Assembly (NCBI GenBank): GCA_964486865.1
Contig: CAZAOZ010000008.1
Span: forward strand, 13,743-77,742
DNA length: 64,000 bases
Reading direction: 5' to 3'
From: Ga0077527 sp964486865
Lineage (GTDB): Bacteria > Pseudomonadota > Gammaproteobacteria > Burkholderiales > SG8-41
Part shown: one piece after another, positions 1-8,570 of the stretch
Layout of the letters: each line of letters begins with the position of its first letter
How positions within the stretch are numbered: position 1 is the first letter of the stretch
Notes under the pieces: model-generated
Databases searched by the model: none
What the model was told of the DNA's origin: nothing
Seen by the model: the letters and a program-made list of their open reading frames with translations, nothing else
Translations under genes and position numbers: made by a program

Positions 1-40
1 GGGCTGCGCTGGCGCTGGCATTGGCGTCGGATTCAGTCAT
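1..40 (-). CDS. Start of a RodZ-like gene, cut by the window edge
   Basis: Only the first 13 codons are present (MTESDANASASAA), beginning at an ATG two bases after the pilW stop codon and running off the window. In many betaproteobacteria the gene after pilW is rodZ, a helix-turn-helix membrane protein of the cell-shape machinery, followed by ispG. The Ala/Ser-rich opening fits that family but is not diagnostic. The identity rests on neighbourhood only. Confidence 0.45.
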   Translation of the reverse strand, partial: MTESDANASASAA

Positions 41-42
41 GA

Positions 43-852
43 TCAGTCAAACCGGCCCGCCTGCAGAGCTGCTGCTTCTTTCGATCCGGGGTAATTCTTC
101 CGCAACTGCTGTGCATAGCTTTGCTCGGCCATCGAATTGCCCAGCCTGCGCTCCACCCGCACCGCCAGCCAGAGCACTTCGACTGTGGCCGGCGCAGACT
201 GCGCGTAGCGGCGCAGATATCCCTGCGCCGCGGCATAATTTTTCTCGGCATACGACATGTCGGCCAGTTGATAAAGCGCTTGCGGCTGATTCGGCCGTAT
301 CGTCACCGCGCGCAGAAAAAAATCCTTGGCAGCCGCATCATTGCCTTTGCGCTTGGCGCAGAACCCGGCATTGACAAACGAACGCTCCGGCGTCTGGTAC
401 AGCGGGTGCTTTACGGCCTCCATCAGATACTTGATGCCCTCGTCCTCGCGCTTGCGCTGGCACAGAAAACTGCCGTAGTTGTGATTGGTGTCGGGGTCGC
501 CGGGACTGAGTCGCAGCGCCCGGTTGAAATGCTCCTCGGCGCGGCGATCATCCTTGAGCGCGCCGAAGACCAGCCCGGCGACGTTGTACGCCGTGGCATA
601 ACCCGGATCCGCCTGCATGGCAATGTTGGCTTCCTCCAGCGCCACGCCGATATTGCCAAGTTCAAGATATCCGGCCGCAAGCTCCGCGTGGATACGCGCC
701 CGGGTACGCGCATCCGATTCGTTGCCCGAGGTGTCCTGAATCGGCTGGACTTCGGAATCCCCGCCCGAAGTCGCACAGCCTGCCGCCAAAACGGCAAATA
801 TCAGCGTCGCCAGAATCCACGATCTGCGCGCTGCCAGTTTTTTTTGTTTCAT
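43..852 (-). CDS. pilW: PilW/PilF, type IV pilus biogenesis lipoprotein
   Basis: This 269-residue outer-membrane lipoprotein helps the PilQ secretin assemble for type IV pili. It has a signal sequence with lipobox LAAGC, the acylated cysteine being residue 26, then TPR-type helical repeats from about residue 50 to 250 (for example the segment around NHNYGSFLCQRKRE, typical of PilF/PilW). The start is supported by GAGGAG eight bases upstream. Its ATG overlaps the stop of a 17-codon ORF created by a tandem repeat at the rlmN 3' end. It sits in the usual betaproteobacterial run ndk-rlmN-pilW-rodZ, all on the same strand. Confidence 0.9.
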   Translation of the reverse strand: MKQKKLAARRSWILATLIFAVLAAGCATSGGDSEVQPIQDTSGNESDARTRARIHAELAAGYLELGNIGVALEEANIAMQADPGYATAYNVAGLVFGALKDDRRAEEHFNRALRLSPGDPDTNHNYGSFLCQRKREDEGIKYLMEAVKHPLYQTPERSFVNAGFCAKRKGNDAAAKDFFLRAVTIRPNQPQALYQLADMSYAEKNYAAAQGYLRRYAQSAPATVEVLWLAVRVERRLGNSMAEQSYAQQLRKNYPGSKEAAALQAGRFD

Positions 853-902
853 GCCGTAATCTCCTCGACGCGCCGTTGGGCGCGTTTGATTTTATTCTGC
901 AT
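849..902 (-). CDS. Possible 17-residue ORF between rlmN and pilW
   Basis: The reading MQNKIKRAQRRVEEITA starts three bases after the rlmN stop, in the same frame, and its TGA overlaps the pilW ATG (ATGA). Its sequence is the third copy of a 17-codon repeat that also forms the rlmN C-terminal tail. No separate ribosome binding site is visible, so translation would depend on reinitiation after rlmN. It may only be a non-functional by-product of the repeat, or it may couple pilW translation to rlmN. Basic composition fits either. Confidence 0.3.
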   Translation of the reverse strand: MQNKIKRAQRRVEEITA

Positions 903-1001
903 TTTTCAGGCAGCCTCCACACGCCGCCGGGCGTGCTTGATTTTATCTTGATTTTTTTCTGCCGCCCCGATTCGCCGCTGGGCGCGCCTGGTTTTGTCCT
1001 G
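849..1001 (-). repeat. Three tandem 51-bp copies at the rlmN 3' end
   Basis: Read on the minus strand, three adjacent 51-base units occupy 1001-951, 950-900 and 899-849. Translated in the rlmN frame they give QDKTRRAQRRIGAAEKN, QDKIKHARRRVEAA-stop-KM and QNKIKRAQRRVEEITA-stop. The period is an exact multiple of three, so the first two copies lengthen RlmN and the third becomes a separate small ORF. The last copy also supplies the GAGGAG ribosome binding site of pilW. Confidence 0.9.
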
Positions 1002-2099
1002 CACCTGCCCCGCCAACTGTCCGCAGGCGGCATCGATGGTGTCGCCGCGCGTCCTGCGCACCGTGGTCGTCAACCCGGCTTCCAGCAGCACGTCGCGGAA
1101 TGCCGACACTGCCGCGGCGCCGGATCGCACATAGCCCGAATCCGGAAACGGATTGAAGGGGATCAGATTCAGTTTGCACGGCACCGGGTGCACCGTGCGC
1201 ACCAGTTCCCGCGCCTGCGCCGGACTGTCATTGATCCCCGCCAGCAGCACATATTCAAAAGTCACGAAATCACGCGGCGCCTTCTCGATATAGCGTACGC
1301 AGGCCGCCAACAGTTCACGAATCGGGTATTTGCGGTTGATCGGCACGAGCTGATCGCGCAATGCATCGTTCGGCGCATGCAGCGATACCGCCAGCGCCAC
1401 CGGACAGGCTTCGCGCAAACGATCCATCGCCGGCACCAGCCCGGAAGTGGACAGCGTCAGCCGCCGCCGTGAAATGCCATAGGCATGGTCGTCGAGCATC
1501 AGTTGCATCGCGGTGACCACGTTGTCGAAATTGGCCAATGGTTCGCCCATGCCCATCATGACCACATTGGTGATCGGACGCTCGATGCCGAGCTCCGTCG
1601 ACAGGCTGCGATTGGCGTGCCACAACTGCCCGACGATCTCCGCCGCCGTCAGGTTGCGGTTAAAGCCCTGCCGTCCGGTGGAACAGAACGAACACTCCAG
1701 CGCGCACCCTGCCTGCGACGACACGCACAGCGTGCCGCGATAGCGACGTCCTGTTGCCCCGGCCGCAGCGGGCGCCTCATCATCGGCATCATTTTCAGGG
1801 ACATCACCTTCGGGGATATAGACAGCCTCGATGGCATTGCCCGTGCTGACGTCGAACAGCCACTTGCGCGTGCCGTCCGCCGCGGTCGTGTCGCGCAATA
1901 CCTCGGGACCGGCAATGCACGTCGTTTCGGCAAGCTGCGCACGGAAATCCCGCGATACGTCGGTCATCAGGCCAAAGTCGGCGATTCCCGATTGATGCAT
2001 CCAGCGCATGACCTGGCGGGCGCGAAACGGTTTTTCGCCCATGTCGGCGCACAGCGCCTCAAACTGCGAGCGGCTCAGCCCCAGCAGATTGACGGACAT
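906..2099 (-). CDS. rlmN: Dual-specificity RNA methyltransferase RlmN
   Basis: This radical-SAM enzyme makes 2-methyladenosine at A2503 of 23S rRNA and A37 of several tRNAs. The 397-residue protein carries the CxxxCxxC cluster motif (CALECSFC) near residue 131-138, the MGMGEPL segment, the SLHAPND segment and the C-terminal methyl-carrying cysteine in AACGQLAG. A low-complexity acidic/alanine insertion (NDADDEAPAAAG) precedes the cluster. The tail beyond GQVQ is longer than usual because a 51-bp unit is duplicated. It is cotranscribed with ndk upstream and pilW downstream. Confidence 0.95.
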   Translation of the reverse strand: MSVNLLGLSRSQFEALCADMGEKPFRARQVMRWMHQSGIADFGLMTDVSRDFRAQLAETTCIAGPEVLRDTTAADGTRKWLFDVSTGNAIEAVYIPEGDVPENDADDEAPAAAGATGRRYRGTLCVSSQAGCALECSFCSTGRQGFNRNLTAAEIVGQLWHANRSLSTELGIERPITNVVMMGMGEPLANFDNVVTAMQLMLDDHAYGISRRRLTLSTSGLVPAMDRLREACPVALAVSLHAPNDALRDQLVPINRKYPIRELLAACVRYIEKAPRDFVTFEYVLLAGINDSPAQARELVRTVHPVPCKLNLIPFNPFPDSGYVRSGAAAVSAFRDVLLEAGLTTTVRRTRGDTIDAACGQLAGQVQDKTRRAQRRIGAAEKNQDKIKHARRRVEAA

Positions 2100-2123
2100 G
2101 GCGTTTGCGATACGAGCCCGCTC

Positions 2124-2549
2124 TCAGCGCGAATAAACGTCGAGTGCGGGAAAGAAATAGGCGATTTCAGTGGCAGCGGTCTGCGGCGAATCTGAACCGT
2201 GCACCGCATTGGCATCGATGCTGTCGGCAAAATCCGCACGGATCGTGCCTTTGGCGGCTTTTTTCGGGTCAGTCGCCCCCATCAGGTCGCGATTTTTCAG
2301 AATGGCGCCTTCGCCTTCCAGCACCTGGATCATCACCGGCCCGGAAATCATGAAATCCACCAGGTCGCCAAAAAACGGCCGTTCCCGGTGTACCGCATAA
2401 AAACCCTCGGCCTGGCGACGCGACAGGTGCGTCATGCGTGCGGCAATAATGCGCAGGCCGGCCTGCTCAAACCGGGCGTAAATCTGGCCGATGACATTTT
2501 TGGCAACGGCATCCGGCTTGATGATGGAAAGCGTGCGTTCGACTGCCAT
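2124..2549 (-). CDS. ndk: Nucleoside diphosphate kinase
   Basis: The enzyme transfers the gamma phosphate of ATP to nucleoside diphosphates through a phosphohistidine. The 141-residue length is standard. The active-site histidine is residue 117 in NAVHGSDS, and the N-terminus MAVERTLSIIKPDAV is the family signature. A longer ORF exists upstream, but AGGGGA seven bases before the ATG at 2549 and the family N-terminus fix this start. It lies directly upstream of rlmN and is likely cotranscribed. Confidence 0.97.
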   Translation of the reverse strand: MAVERTLSIIKPDAVAKNVIGQIYARFEQAGLRIIAARMTHLSRRQAEGFYAVHRERPFFGDLVDFMISGPVMIQVLEGEGAILKNRDLMGATDPKKAAKGTIRADFADSIDANAVHGSDSPQTAATEIAYFFPALDVYSR

Positions 2550-2668
2550 GAAAATCCCCTGAATTCCGTAGTTTGAAATAACCGGAGAGGATAGCACGAT
2601 AACGTCTTGAATAAAAGACATTAACAGGCAGATTAACTGGCGGACTCACTGATCAATTGATCGCGAAA

Positions 2669-2700
2669 CCGCTGTGCCGGAGCGCGCTCCGACACAGCGG
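2669..2700 (-). terminator. Hairpin after the TRAP permease gene
   Basis: A 32-base near-perfect palindrome (arms CCGCTGTG and CACAGCGG outside CGGAGCG/CGCTCCG, with one C-A mismatch) lies 10 bases beyond the TRAP permease stop and before the ndk promoter region. There is no clear U-run, so it may stabilise the 3' end or act with another factor rather than as a classical intrinsic terminator. Confidence 0.5.
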
Positions 2701-2710
2701 CCGGTTGATC

Positions 2711-4849
2711 TCAGGCAGCCATCGTGCGAAATCGTGCGCGTTGCCAGAGATAAATCGGTATGCCGATACCAAGGCCAATGAAATCCGTGATCGTGCCGGG
2801 ATGGATCAGGCACAACGCCGCGCCGAACATGACGATACGCAGCGGCATCGCGAGTTTGCCGCCGAACCAGCCCTCGGTGGAACCGGCAAGAAACCACACG
2901 CCGATCGCGGCCGACACGAAGGCCTGCGCAATGTCCACCCATTCCCCTTTCATCAGGAGTACCGGTGCGTAGAAGAACATAAACGGAATGATGAAAGTCG
3001 CCAAGCCCATCTTCAGCGCGATCCATGAAGTTTTCCACGGGTCGGCATTGCACATGCCTGCTGCCGCAAATGAAGCCAGCGCCACCGGTGGCGTAATCGC
3101 CGAAATCACTGCGAAGTAAAAAATGAACATGTGCGCGACCAGCGCCGGCACGCCGATCTTGGTCAAACCCGGCGCAATCACTGCCGCGGCAATGGCATAG
3201 GCCGCGGTCGTCGGCATGCCCATGCCAAGTATCAGCGCAACCAGCGCGGCAAATAACATGGCGGCGAGATTGCTTGCCCCGGCCACTCCAAGTATCAGCT
3301 CGGAAAAGCGCCCGCCTATTCCGGTCAGCGCGATTACGCCGACAATGATCCCGGCGCAAGCGCATACCGCGACCAGTTGCACGGTGTCCCTTGCGGCCAG
3401 ATTCAATGCTTCAAGGGTTCGCCGCAAGCCAAACAGCGCCGCCGGAACCCCGACCAGCACCGCGATGAATCCCCAGACGACAACATCACCTAACGATTTC
3501 AAAGCCGGCACGCCATACTGAAAGCCGACGGCCATCAGCGCACCTGCCGCCGCAAGCGCCACGAAGCGCGACAGCAAGGCAGCCAATACCGCTGCGGCCG
3601 AACGCGGATCCTCAATGCCGTCCGCACTCGCAAGATCATTGAAGACGCGCGACAGCCAGCCCGCGAAAAGCGCGGCGACAATACCAAGGCCGCCGGCACG
3701 AAATGGCGAATAACCCTCCAGCAGAGCCCAGACAAAAATGATCAGCGGCGAAAACAGGTAGAGCCGCGTCAGCATCAGCTTGATCGGCGGCAACTCACTG
3801 CGCGAAACACCTTTCAGCCCGAGCCTGATCGCGTGCAGATCGACATGAATCCAGCACGCAATGTAGAACAACAGCGCGGGAATCACCGCAGCGAGCGCAA
3901 TCTGCGCATACGGAATACCCGTGATCTCGGCCATCAGGAACGCTCCGGCACCAAGCACCGGTGGCGTGATCTGCCCGCCCGTAGAAGATGTCGCCTCGAT
4001 CGCCGCCGCGGTCGAACGGTCATAACCGACCTTGCGCATCATCGGGATGGTCACCATGCCTGAGGCAACCACGTTCGCCACCGCAGATCCCGAGATTGAG
4101 CCGAACATGATGCCCGAAGCCACCGCCGCCTTCGCCGGTCCACCGCGCGCCCAGCCGAACAGCGCATTGCACAAGTCGTTGATGTAGTCGCCGACCCTGG
4201 AGATCTGCAGAAAAGCGGCAAAGGTCACGAACAGGATGATGTACGACGACGATACCTGCGTGGTGACACCGAAAATGCCGTACTCGCTGTAAATATAGGT
4301 AAAGAAGCGATCCGGGGCGAAGCCCTTGTGTTCCAGTACGCCCGGCATCCATTGCCCGACGAACGAGTAGAGAATGAACACACCGGCAATGATCGGCAGC
4401 GCCAGGCCCGAGGTCCGACGTGCAAATTCCAGCACCAGCAGAGTGCCGACCAGGCCGGCGATCACGTCACCGGTAGTGAACTGCGCGCCGGCGCGGAACA
4501 ACAAGCCGTCGAGCTCGATTGTAATGTACACCGCACAAGCGATAGAGGCGAGAACCAGCAACCAGTCGTACCACGGAACCCCGTTTTTAGCCGCGCGCCG
4601 GAACGGCGCATAGAGGATGAACCCGAGAGCACCACCCCACCCCACGTGAATGGCGCGAAACATCAACGGCTCAAGCGAATAGACATTCAGGACATAGAGA
4701 TGGAAAACGGTGAAGCCGATGCACAACACCGCGAGCATGATCGTCTCCCAGCGGCGCAACACCCGCTTGTTGCCGCTGAACTCCTCATCCGCCAGTGGCG
4801 GCTTGATCACTTCCTCTATATCAACATTTTCTTTTTGTTGCCCGCTCAC
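2711..4849 (-). CDS. TRAP transporter permease, fused small and large subunits
   Basis: This 712-residue inner-membrane protein joins the DctQ-like and DctM-like parts of a TRAP transporter, the arrangement that normally works with TAXI-type receptors. It moves an organic acid using an ion gradient. The sequence is mostly hydrophobic helices with DctM-like segments such as FGSISGSAVANV and SSTGGQITPPVLGAGAF in the middle and GMGMPTTAAYAI near the C-terminal third. The longest ORF begins with TTG inside the upstream terminator. GTG at 4849 is preferred because GGAGG stands eight bases upstream. The receptor gene lies immediately upstream, separated by a strong hairpin. The substrate cannot be read from the sequence. 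Confidence 0.9.
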   Translation of the reverse strand: MSGQQKENVDIEEVIKPPLADEEFSGNKRVLRRWETIMLAVLCIGFTVFHLYVLNVYSLEPLMFRAIHVGWGGALGFILYAPFRRAAKNGVPWYDWLLVLASIACAVYITIELDGLLFRAGAQFTTGDVIAGLVGTLLVLEFARRTSGLALPIIAGVFILYSFVGQWMPGVLEHKGFAPDRFFTYIYSEYGIFGVTTQVSSSYIILFVTFAAFLQISRVGDYINDLCNALFGWARGGPAKAAVASGIMFGSISGSAVANVVASGMVTIPMMRKVGYDRSTAAAIEATSSTGGQITPPVLGAGAFLMAEITGIPYAQIALAAVIPALLFYIACWIHVDLHAIRLGLKGVSRSELPPIKLMLTRLYLFSPLIIFVWALLEGYSPFRAGGLGIVAALFAGWLSRVFNDLASADGIEDPRSAAAVLAALLSRFVALAAAGALMAVGFQYGVPALKSLGDVVVWGFIAVLVGVPAALFGLRRTLEALNLAARDTVQLVAVCACAGIIVGVIALTGIGGRFSELILGVAGASNLAAMLFAALVALILGMGMPTTAAYAIAAAVIAPGLTKIGVPALVAHMFIFYFAVISAITPPVALASFAAAGMCNADPWKTSWIALKMGLATFIIPFMFFYAPVLLMKGEWVDIAQAFVSAAIGVWFLAGSTEGWFGGKLAMPLRIVMFGAALCLIHPGTITDFIGLGIGIPIYLWQRARFRTMAA

Positions 4850-4871
4850 GTCAGAGTCCTCCAGATAAAAC

Positions 4872-4907
4872 AAAACCGCACTGGGCAATTACGCTCAGTG
4901 CGGTTTT
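4872..4907 (-). terminator. Hairpin between TAXI receptor and TRAP permease genes
   Basis: A perfect 12-bp stem (arms AAAACCGCACTG and CAGTGCGGTTTT) with a 12-base loop, itself partly paired, is followed on the minus strand by GTTTTATC. It lies between the receptor stop codon and the permease start. It would let most transcripts end after the receptor while some read through into the permease, or it would protect the receptor mRNA 3' end. Confidence 0.85.
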
Positions 4908-4924
4908 CTTGAATGCCCGTCCGC

Positions 4925-5929
4925 TCAGCCCTTGTACTCGGGCGGAATCAGGTGTTTGGGTACATTGATGCCCTTTTCCTTGAAATAACGGATGGCGCCG
5001 GGATGGAACGGCAGGAAGCCATTGCGGTTCCAATTCTCGGTAAGCGTTTCCTTGGCTGCCGCGTGCCCTTTCACCATCTGCGGATTGTTCTCCAGCACCG
5101 CTTTCACCACCGCATAAACCAGGTCATCGGCAACATCCTTGTTGGCAATGGCAAAGTTGTAGAGACCGATGGTTTTGTGGTCTTCCGTCTGCTGCTTGTA
5201 AGTCCCTTTGGGTATCAGCGAGTCGGACAATTCCGGAAGAGCGGCCTTGATTTTCTTGATTTCGTCACCGGTAAACGTGAAGAAGTTCACCTTGTTGGTG
5301 GTCTCCAGCTCTGAATAGATCGAGATCGGCACGCCGGCACAGAACGGGAATGCATCAATCAGGCCATCCTGCAGATTAGACCCCATGTCCGAGGCTTGGC
5401 CATTGCGTATGGTCGTATCAATGCCGAGCGCTTTGAAGAACAACGGGAAATAAGTGCCGCAGGTGCCGGCGCGCGGACCCACCCCCGACTTCTTGCCGGC
5501 GAGATCCTTGACCGACTTGATGCCCGACTTCTCCAGAGCCGCGAAATGAAACGGCGTATCGTACATCGGGAATATCGCGCGGATATTGCTGTACTTCTTG
5601 CCCTTGGTCCACTCGCCCTTGCCTTCCCAGGCCTGCAGCGCAACGCCCATGGTGGCCATGCCGAAGTCGATCTGCTTGGAGTCGGTGAGAATAATGTTCT
5701 GATTCGGTCCCTGAGTCTGCTGGGTACTGATATTGGTGCCGATTTTCTCGTTGACCAGACTCGCCCACACCTGGCCGTAAACGAAATATGTGCCGCCGAC
5801 CGACGCGGTGCCCAGCGTCAGGTTGCTAGGCCACTTCGGATTCGGTTTGGCCTGCGCAAATGCGCCGGTAGCCAGAGTCAGGCCGGTTAACACGGCAAGT
5901 GCAAACTTGGTGATTTGTGCAATTCTCAT
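4925..5929 (-). CDS. TAXI-family TRAP transporter substrate-binding protein
   Basis: This 334-residue periplasmic receptor feeds the adjacent TRAP permease. It has a signal peptide (cleavage probably after AFA near residue 25) and TAXI-family features, including the LGTASVGGTYF start of the mature protein and the SGVGPRAGTCGTYFPLFF region. The start at 5929 has GAGGAG upstream; a 26-codon longer ORF lacks support. TAXI receptors of this class often bind glutamate, glutamine or other carboxylates, but the ligand here is unknown. Confidence 0.9.
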   Translation of the reverse strand: MRIAQITKFALAVLTGLTLATGAFAQAKPNPKWPSNLTLGTASVGGTYFVYGQVWASLVNEKIGTNISTQQTQGPNQNIILTDSKQIDFGMATMGVALQAWEGKGEWTKGKKYSNIRAIFPMYDTPFHFAALEKSGIKSVKDLAGKKSGVGPRAGTCGTYFPLFFKALGIDTTIRNGQASDMGSNLQDGLIDAFPFCAGVPISIYSELETTNKVNFFTFTGDEIKKIKAALPELSDSLIPKGTYKQQTEDHKTIGLYNFAIANKDVADDLVYAVVKAVLENNPQMVKGHAAAKETLTENWNRNGFLPFHPGAIRYFKEKGINVPKHLIPPEYKG

Positions 5930-6087
5930 TGTGTCTTGCTCCTCGCATTGAACGTCATTAAAGCAGGAGGCGCCTCTGTAGGGCGCGGTATTTTTATTCC
6001 CCTGCAAATACCCGAGTCCAGATTAACAAAGCCCTCCTGATTTGGCAAACGAAGCTGGTAAGCCGGGCAACGCCCCAACTGCCGGGG

Positions 6088-7398
6088 TCAGTCCGGCGTC
6101 CACACCGGCAGCATGCCGGCTGTGCCCGGACGGGCCTGGAACGCCGAATCAACGCCCAGATCCGTGACACATGCCAATTCCCCATTCACAAAAAGGCATG
6201 GCAACCGGTCTCGCACCCACGGTGCGATGGCTGCTTCCTGCAACAGGTTGCGCACCGTCCGGCGGCGTGCTCCGGCGCTCAGACGCAGCGATTCACCTCC
6301 CCGGCGGGTGCGCACGGTCAGCACCGCATCCCGCAACAGCCGCGCGTCGATGCCCGCGCTCCGGCGCCTGACCAGTCGCAGCGAACCGCCCAGTTCGGGA
6401 ATATGCAGGGTGCCGCGACCGCTCCAGATCCACTCCAGATGCGCCGTCGTCCGCTGCAGCGGTTTCACGATATGCAAATGTCCACGAAAGCGCCGCACCT
6501 CCACCCCGCTCAGCGTGACACAGACCCGTGCATCGGGTCGCGCGCCGGTCGCCTGCCGCAGCAGTTCGTCCAGTCGTACGGCATCGGGCATGGCGGCGCC
6601 GTTCACCCGCAGAAAATAACGCAGCAGATTGCGCGCGCGTGGTGAATCCAGCCGTGCCAGCCGCGCTACCGGCAGCGTCGTTGTTTTCCCGCGCCCCATA
6701 TCCTGCCTGGCCAGCGCATCGAGCAGGTCCGCGGCCTCGGCCTGGTGCCGTGCTGCGCGTGCCAGCGTTGCGCCGACGCCCGGCACCTTCGCGGAAAGCA
6801 CCGGCAGAATGTCATGCCGCAGAAAATTACGCAGGTAGGCGCGATCGCTGTTGCTCTCGTCATCCACCCATTTCAGCCTGTGCGCGCGGGCATAGGCTGC
6901 AATATCCGTGCGCGGGACATCCAGCAACGGGCGCAGCACGGCAGGCGTCCCGCGCGTCGCCGCCTTCAGTTCGGGCATGGCCGCCAGACCCAGCGGCCCC
7001 GCACCGCGCAGCAATTGCAGCAATACCGTCTCCGCCTGATCGTCGCGGTTGTGCGCCAGCACGACCAGTTTGGCCCCGGTCGCCGCAAAAACACCGTAGC
7101 GCGCTGCCCGCGCCGCCGCCTCGGTACTGTTGCCCCGCACCACATCGACTTTGGCGATGTGCAGAGGCACATCCAGTCTGTCGCACAGACGAGCACAAAA
7201 CGCCGCCCAGCGCGCCGCACCCGGACTGAGCTGATGGTTGACATGCACGGCCGTCAGGCGGGGCCATTGCAGTCCCCGTGCGAGCACATGCAGCAGCACC
7301 ACGGAATCAATGCCGCCGCTCAAGCCGATGTGCAGCTGTGCGTCGCGACGCACATGTCGCCGCAGCACAGCATCGACCCGCGCCGTGAGGACATCCAT
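6088..7398 (-). CDS. tilS: tRNA(Ile)-lysidine synthetase
   Basis: TilS attaches lysine to C34 of the CAU-anticodon tRNA-Ile so that it reads AUA. The P-loop motif SGGIDS occupies residues 27-32, the AHNRDDQAETVLLQLLRG segment follows in the N-terminal ATPase domain, and the C-terminal half has the RRRTVRNLLQEAAIAPWVRDRLP pattern split here into short motifs RNLLQE and PWVRDRLP. The length of 436 residues is normal. It follows accA by 40 bases, the usual betaproteobacterial pairing. Confidence 0.95.
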   Translation of the reverse strand: MDVLTARVDAVLRRHVRRDAQLHIGLSGGIDSVVLLHVLARGLQWPRLTAVHVNHQLSPGAARWAAFCARLCDRLDVPLHIAKVDVVRGNSTEAAARAARYGVFAATGAKLVVLAHNRDDQAETVLLQLLRGAGPLGLAAMPELKAATRGTPAVLRPLLDVPRTDIAAYARAHRLKWVDDESNSDRAYLRNFLRHDILPVLSAKVPGVGATLARAARHQAEAADLLDALARQDMGRGKTTTLPVARLARLDSPRARNLLRYFLRVNGAAMPDAVRLDELLRQATGARPDARVCVTLSGVEVRRFRGHLHIVKPLQRTTAHLEWIWSGRGTLHIPELGGSLRLVRRRSAGIDARLLRDAVLTVRTRRGGESLRLSAGARRRTVRNLLQEAAIAPWVRDRLPCLFVNGELACVTDLGVDSAFQARPGTAGMLPVWTPD

Positions 7399-7438
7399 CA
7401 GGAATGAGGCAGACGACAGCGCATGACGGGCCTATGCG

Positions 7439-8407
7439 TCAGCGGCTTTCCGCTTCCTTGAATTGCCCGTAGCCCATCAATCGTTCAAAACGCGTCTCGA
7501 TGAGTTTGTCGGTCGGCGTATCGCGAAGCTGACGCCAGCTTTCCTGGAGCGTCTTTTTCAACGACTGCATCATGGCGTCATGATCGCGGTGCGCGCCGCC
7601 CAGCGGCTCATTGACGATTTTGTCGATCAGGCCCAGGGTTTTCAGGCGGCTCGCCGTAATGCCCAGCGTTTCTGCCGCGTCCGCCGCCCGATCCGCACTC
7701 TTCCACAAAATCGATGCGCAGCCTTCGGGAGAAATCACCGAGTAGGTGGAATACTGCAGCATCAACGTCACGTCACCGACCGCGATGGCCAGCGCGCCGC
7801 CCGAACCACCTTCGCCGATCACGGTGCAAATGATCGGCGTCTTCAATGCCGCCATGGCATACAGGTTGCGGCCGATGGCTTCGGACTGGCCGCGCTCCTC
7901 CGCACCGACACCCGGATAGGCGCCGGGTGTGTCGATAAACGTAAACACCGGGACGCCGAATTTTTCCGCCAGCTTCAACAACCGCAGCGCCTTGCGGTAG
8001 CCCTCCGGCCGCGGCATGCCGAAGTTGCGGTAAATCTTGTCCTTGGTATCGCGCCCTTTCTGATGCCCGATGACCACAGCCGTCTGCCCGCCAAAGCGCG
8101 CCAGCCCGCCGACTATGGCCGGATCATCGGCATACGTGCGGTCACCGTGCATTTCCTCAAAATCGGTGAACAGGTTGTTGATGTAATCCAGCGTATAGGG
8201 CCGCTGCGGGTGACGCGCCACCTGCGCAATCTGCCAGGCGGTGAGCTTGGCGTAGATTTCCTTGGTCAGTACCTGGCTTTTTTTCTGCAGACGGCCGATT
8301 TCCACCGAAATGTCCACGGCGGAGTCGTCCTGCACGAAGCGCAGCTCTTCGATCCTCGCCTCAAGCTCGGCGACCGGCTGTTCGAAATCAAGGAAGGTGG
8401 TTTTCAT
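7439..8407 (-). CDS. accA: Acetyl-CoA carboxylase carboxyltransferase subunit alpha
   Basis: AccA with AccD transfers the carboxyl group from biotin to acetyl-CoA, the first step of fatty acid synthesis. The 322-residue protein begins MKTTFLDFEQPVAELE and contains the oxyanion-forming glycine-rich segments PGAYPGVGAEERGQSEAIG and GEGGSGGALAI, with the family C-terminus near DKIVNEPLGGAHRD. It is followed by tilS. Upstream lies an inverted heptamer array that separates it from the MFS gene. Confidence 0.97.
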   Translation of the reverse strand: MKTTFLDFEQPVAELEARIEELRFVQDDSAVDISVEIGRLQKKSQVLTKEIYAKLTAWQIAQVARHPQRPYTLDYINNLFTDFEEMHGDRTYADDPAIVGGLARFGGQTAVVIGHQKGRDTKDKIYRNFGMPRPEGYRKALRLLKLAEKFGVPVFTFIDTPGAYPGVGAEERGQSEAIGRNLYAMAALKTPIICTVIGEGGSGGALAIAVGDVTLMLQYSTYSVISPEGCASILWKSADRAADAAETLGITASRLKTLGLIDKIVNEPLGGAHRDHDAMMQSLKKTLQESWRQLRDTPTDKLIETRFERLMGYGQFKEAESR

Positions 8408-8448
8408 GGGGAGAAATGATACAGGACGTTGGTGTGCAGGGTGAATAC

Positions 8449-8570
8449 GTGAGCGGTAAGTGGTAAGTGGTGAGCGGTGAGCGGTGAGCGGTGAGCGGTG
8501 GATGCGGATGCTTTCAAAAAGCTCCCGCTGACAGCTTACCGCTTACCGCTTACCGCTTACGGCTTACCGC
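8449..8570. repeat. Inverted heptamer array between MFS gene and accA
   Basis: On the plus strand 8449-8501 is built of 7-bp units such as GTGAGCG and GTAAGTG. After a 31-base spacer, 8533-8570 carries units of the opposite orientation (TTACCGC). The two arms can pair into a long imperfect hairpin. The TAA stop of the MFS gene (8564-8566) is part of the first unit. Almost all units contain TAA or TGA on the coding strand. Three similar loci occur in this window. Confidence 0.9.

Noticed and set aside
2550..2621. 24-codon N-terminal extension of ndk
   Set aside because: The family N-terminus and AGGGGA point to the ATG at 2549.
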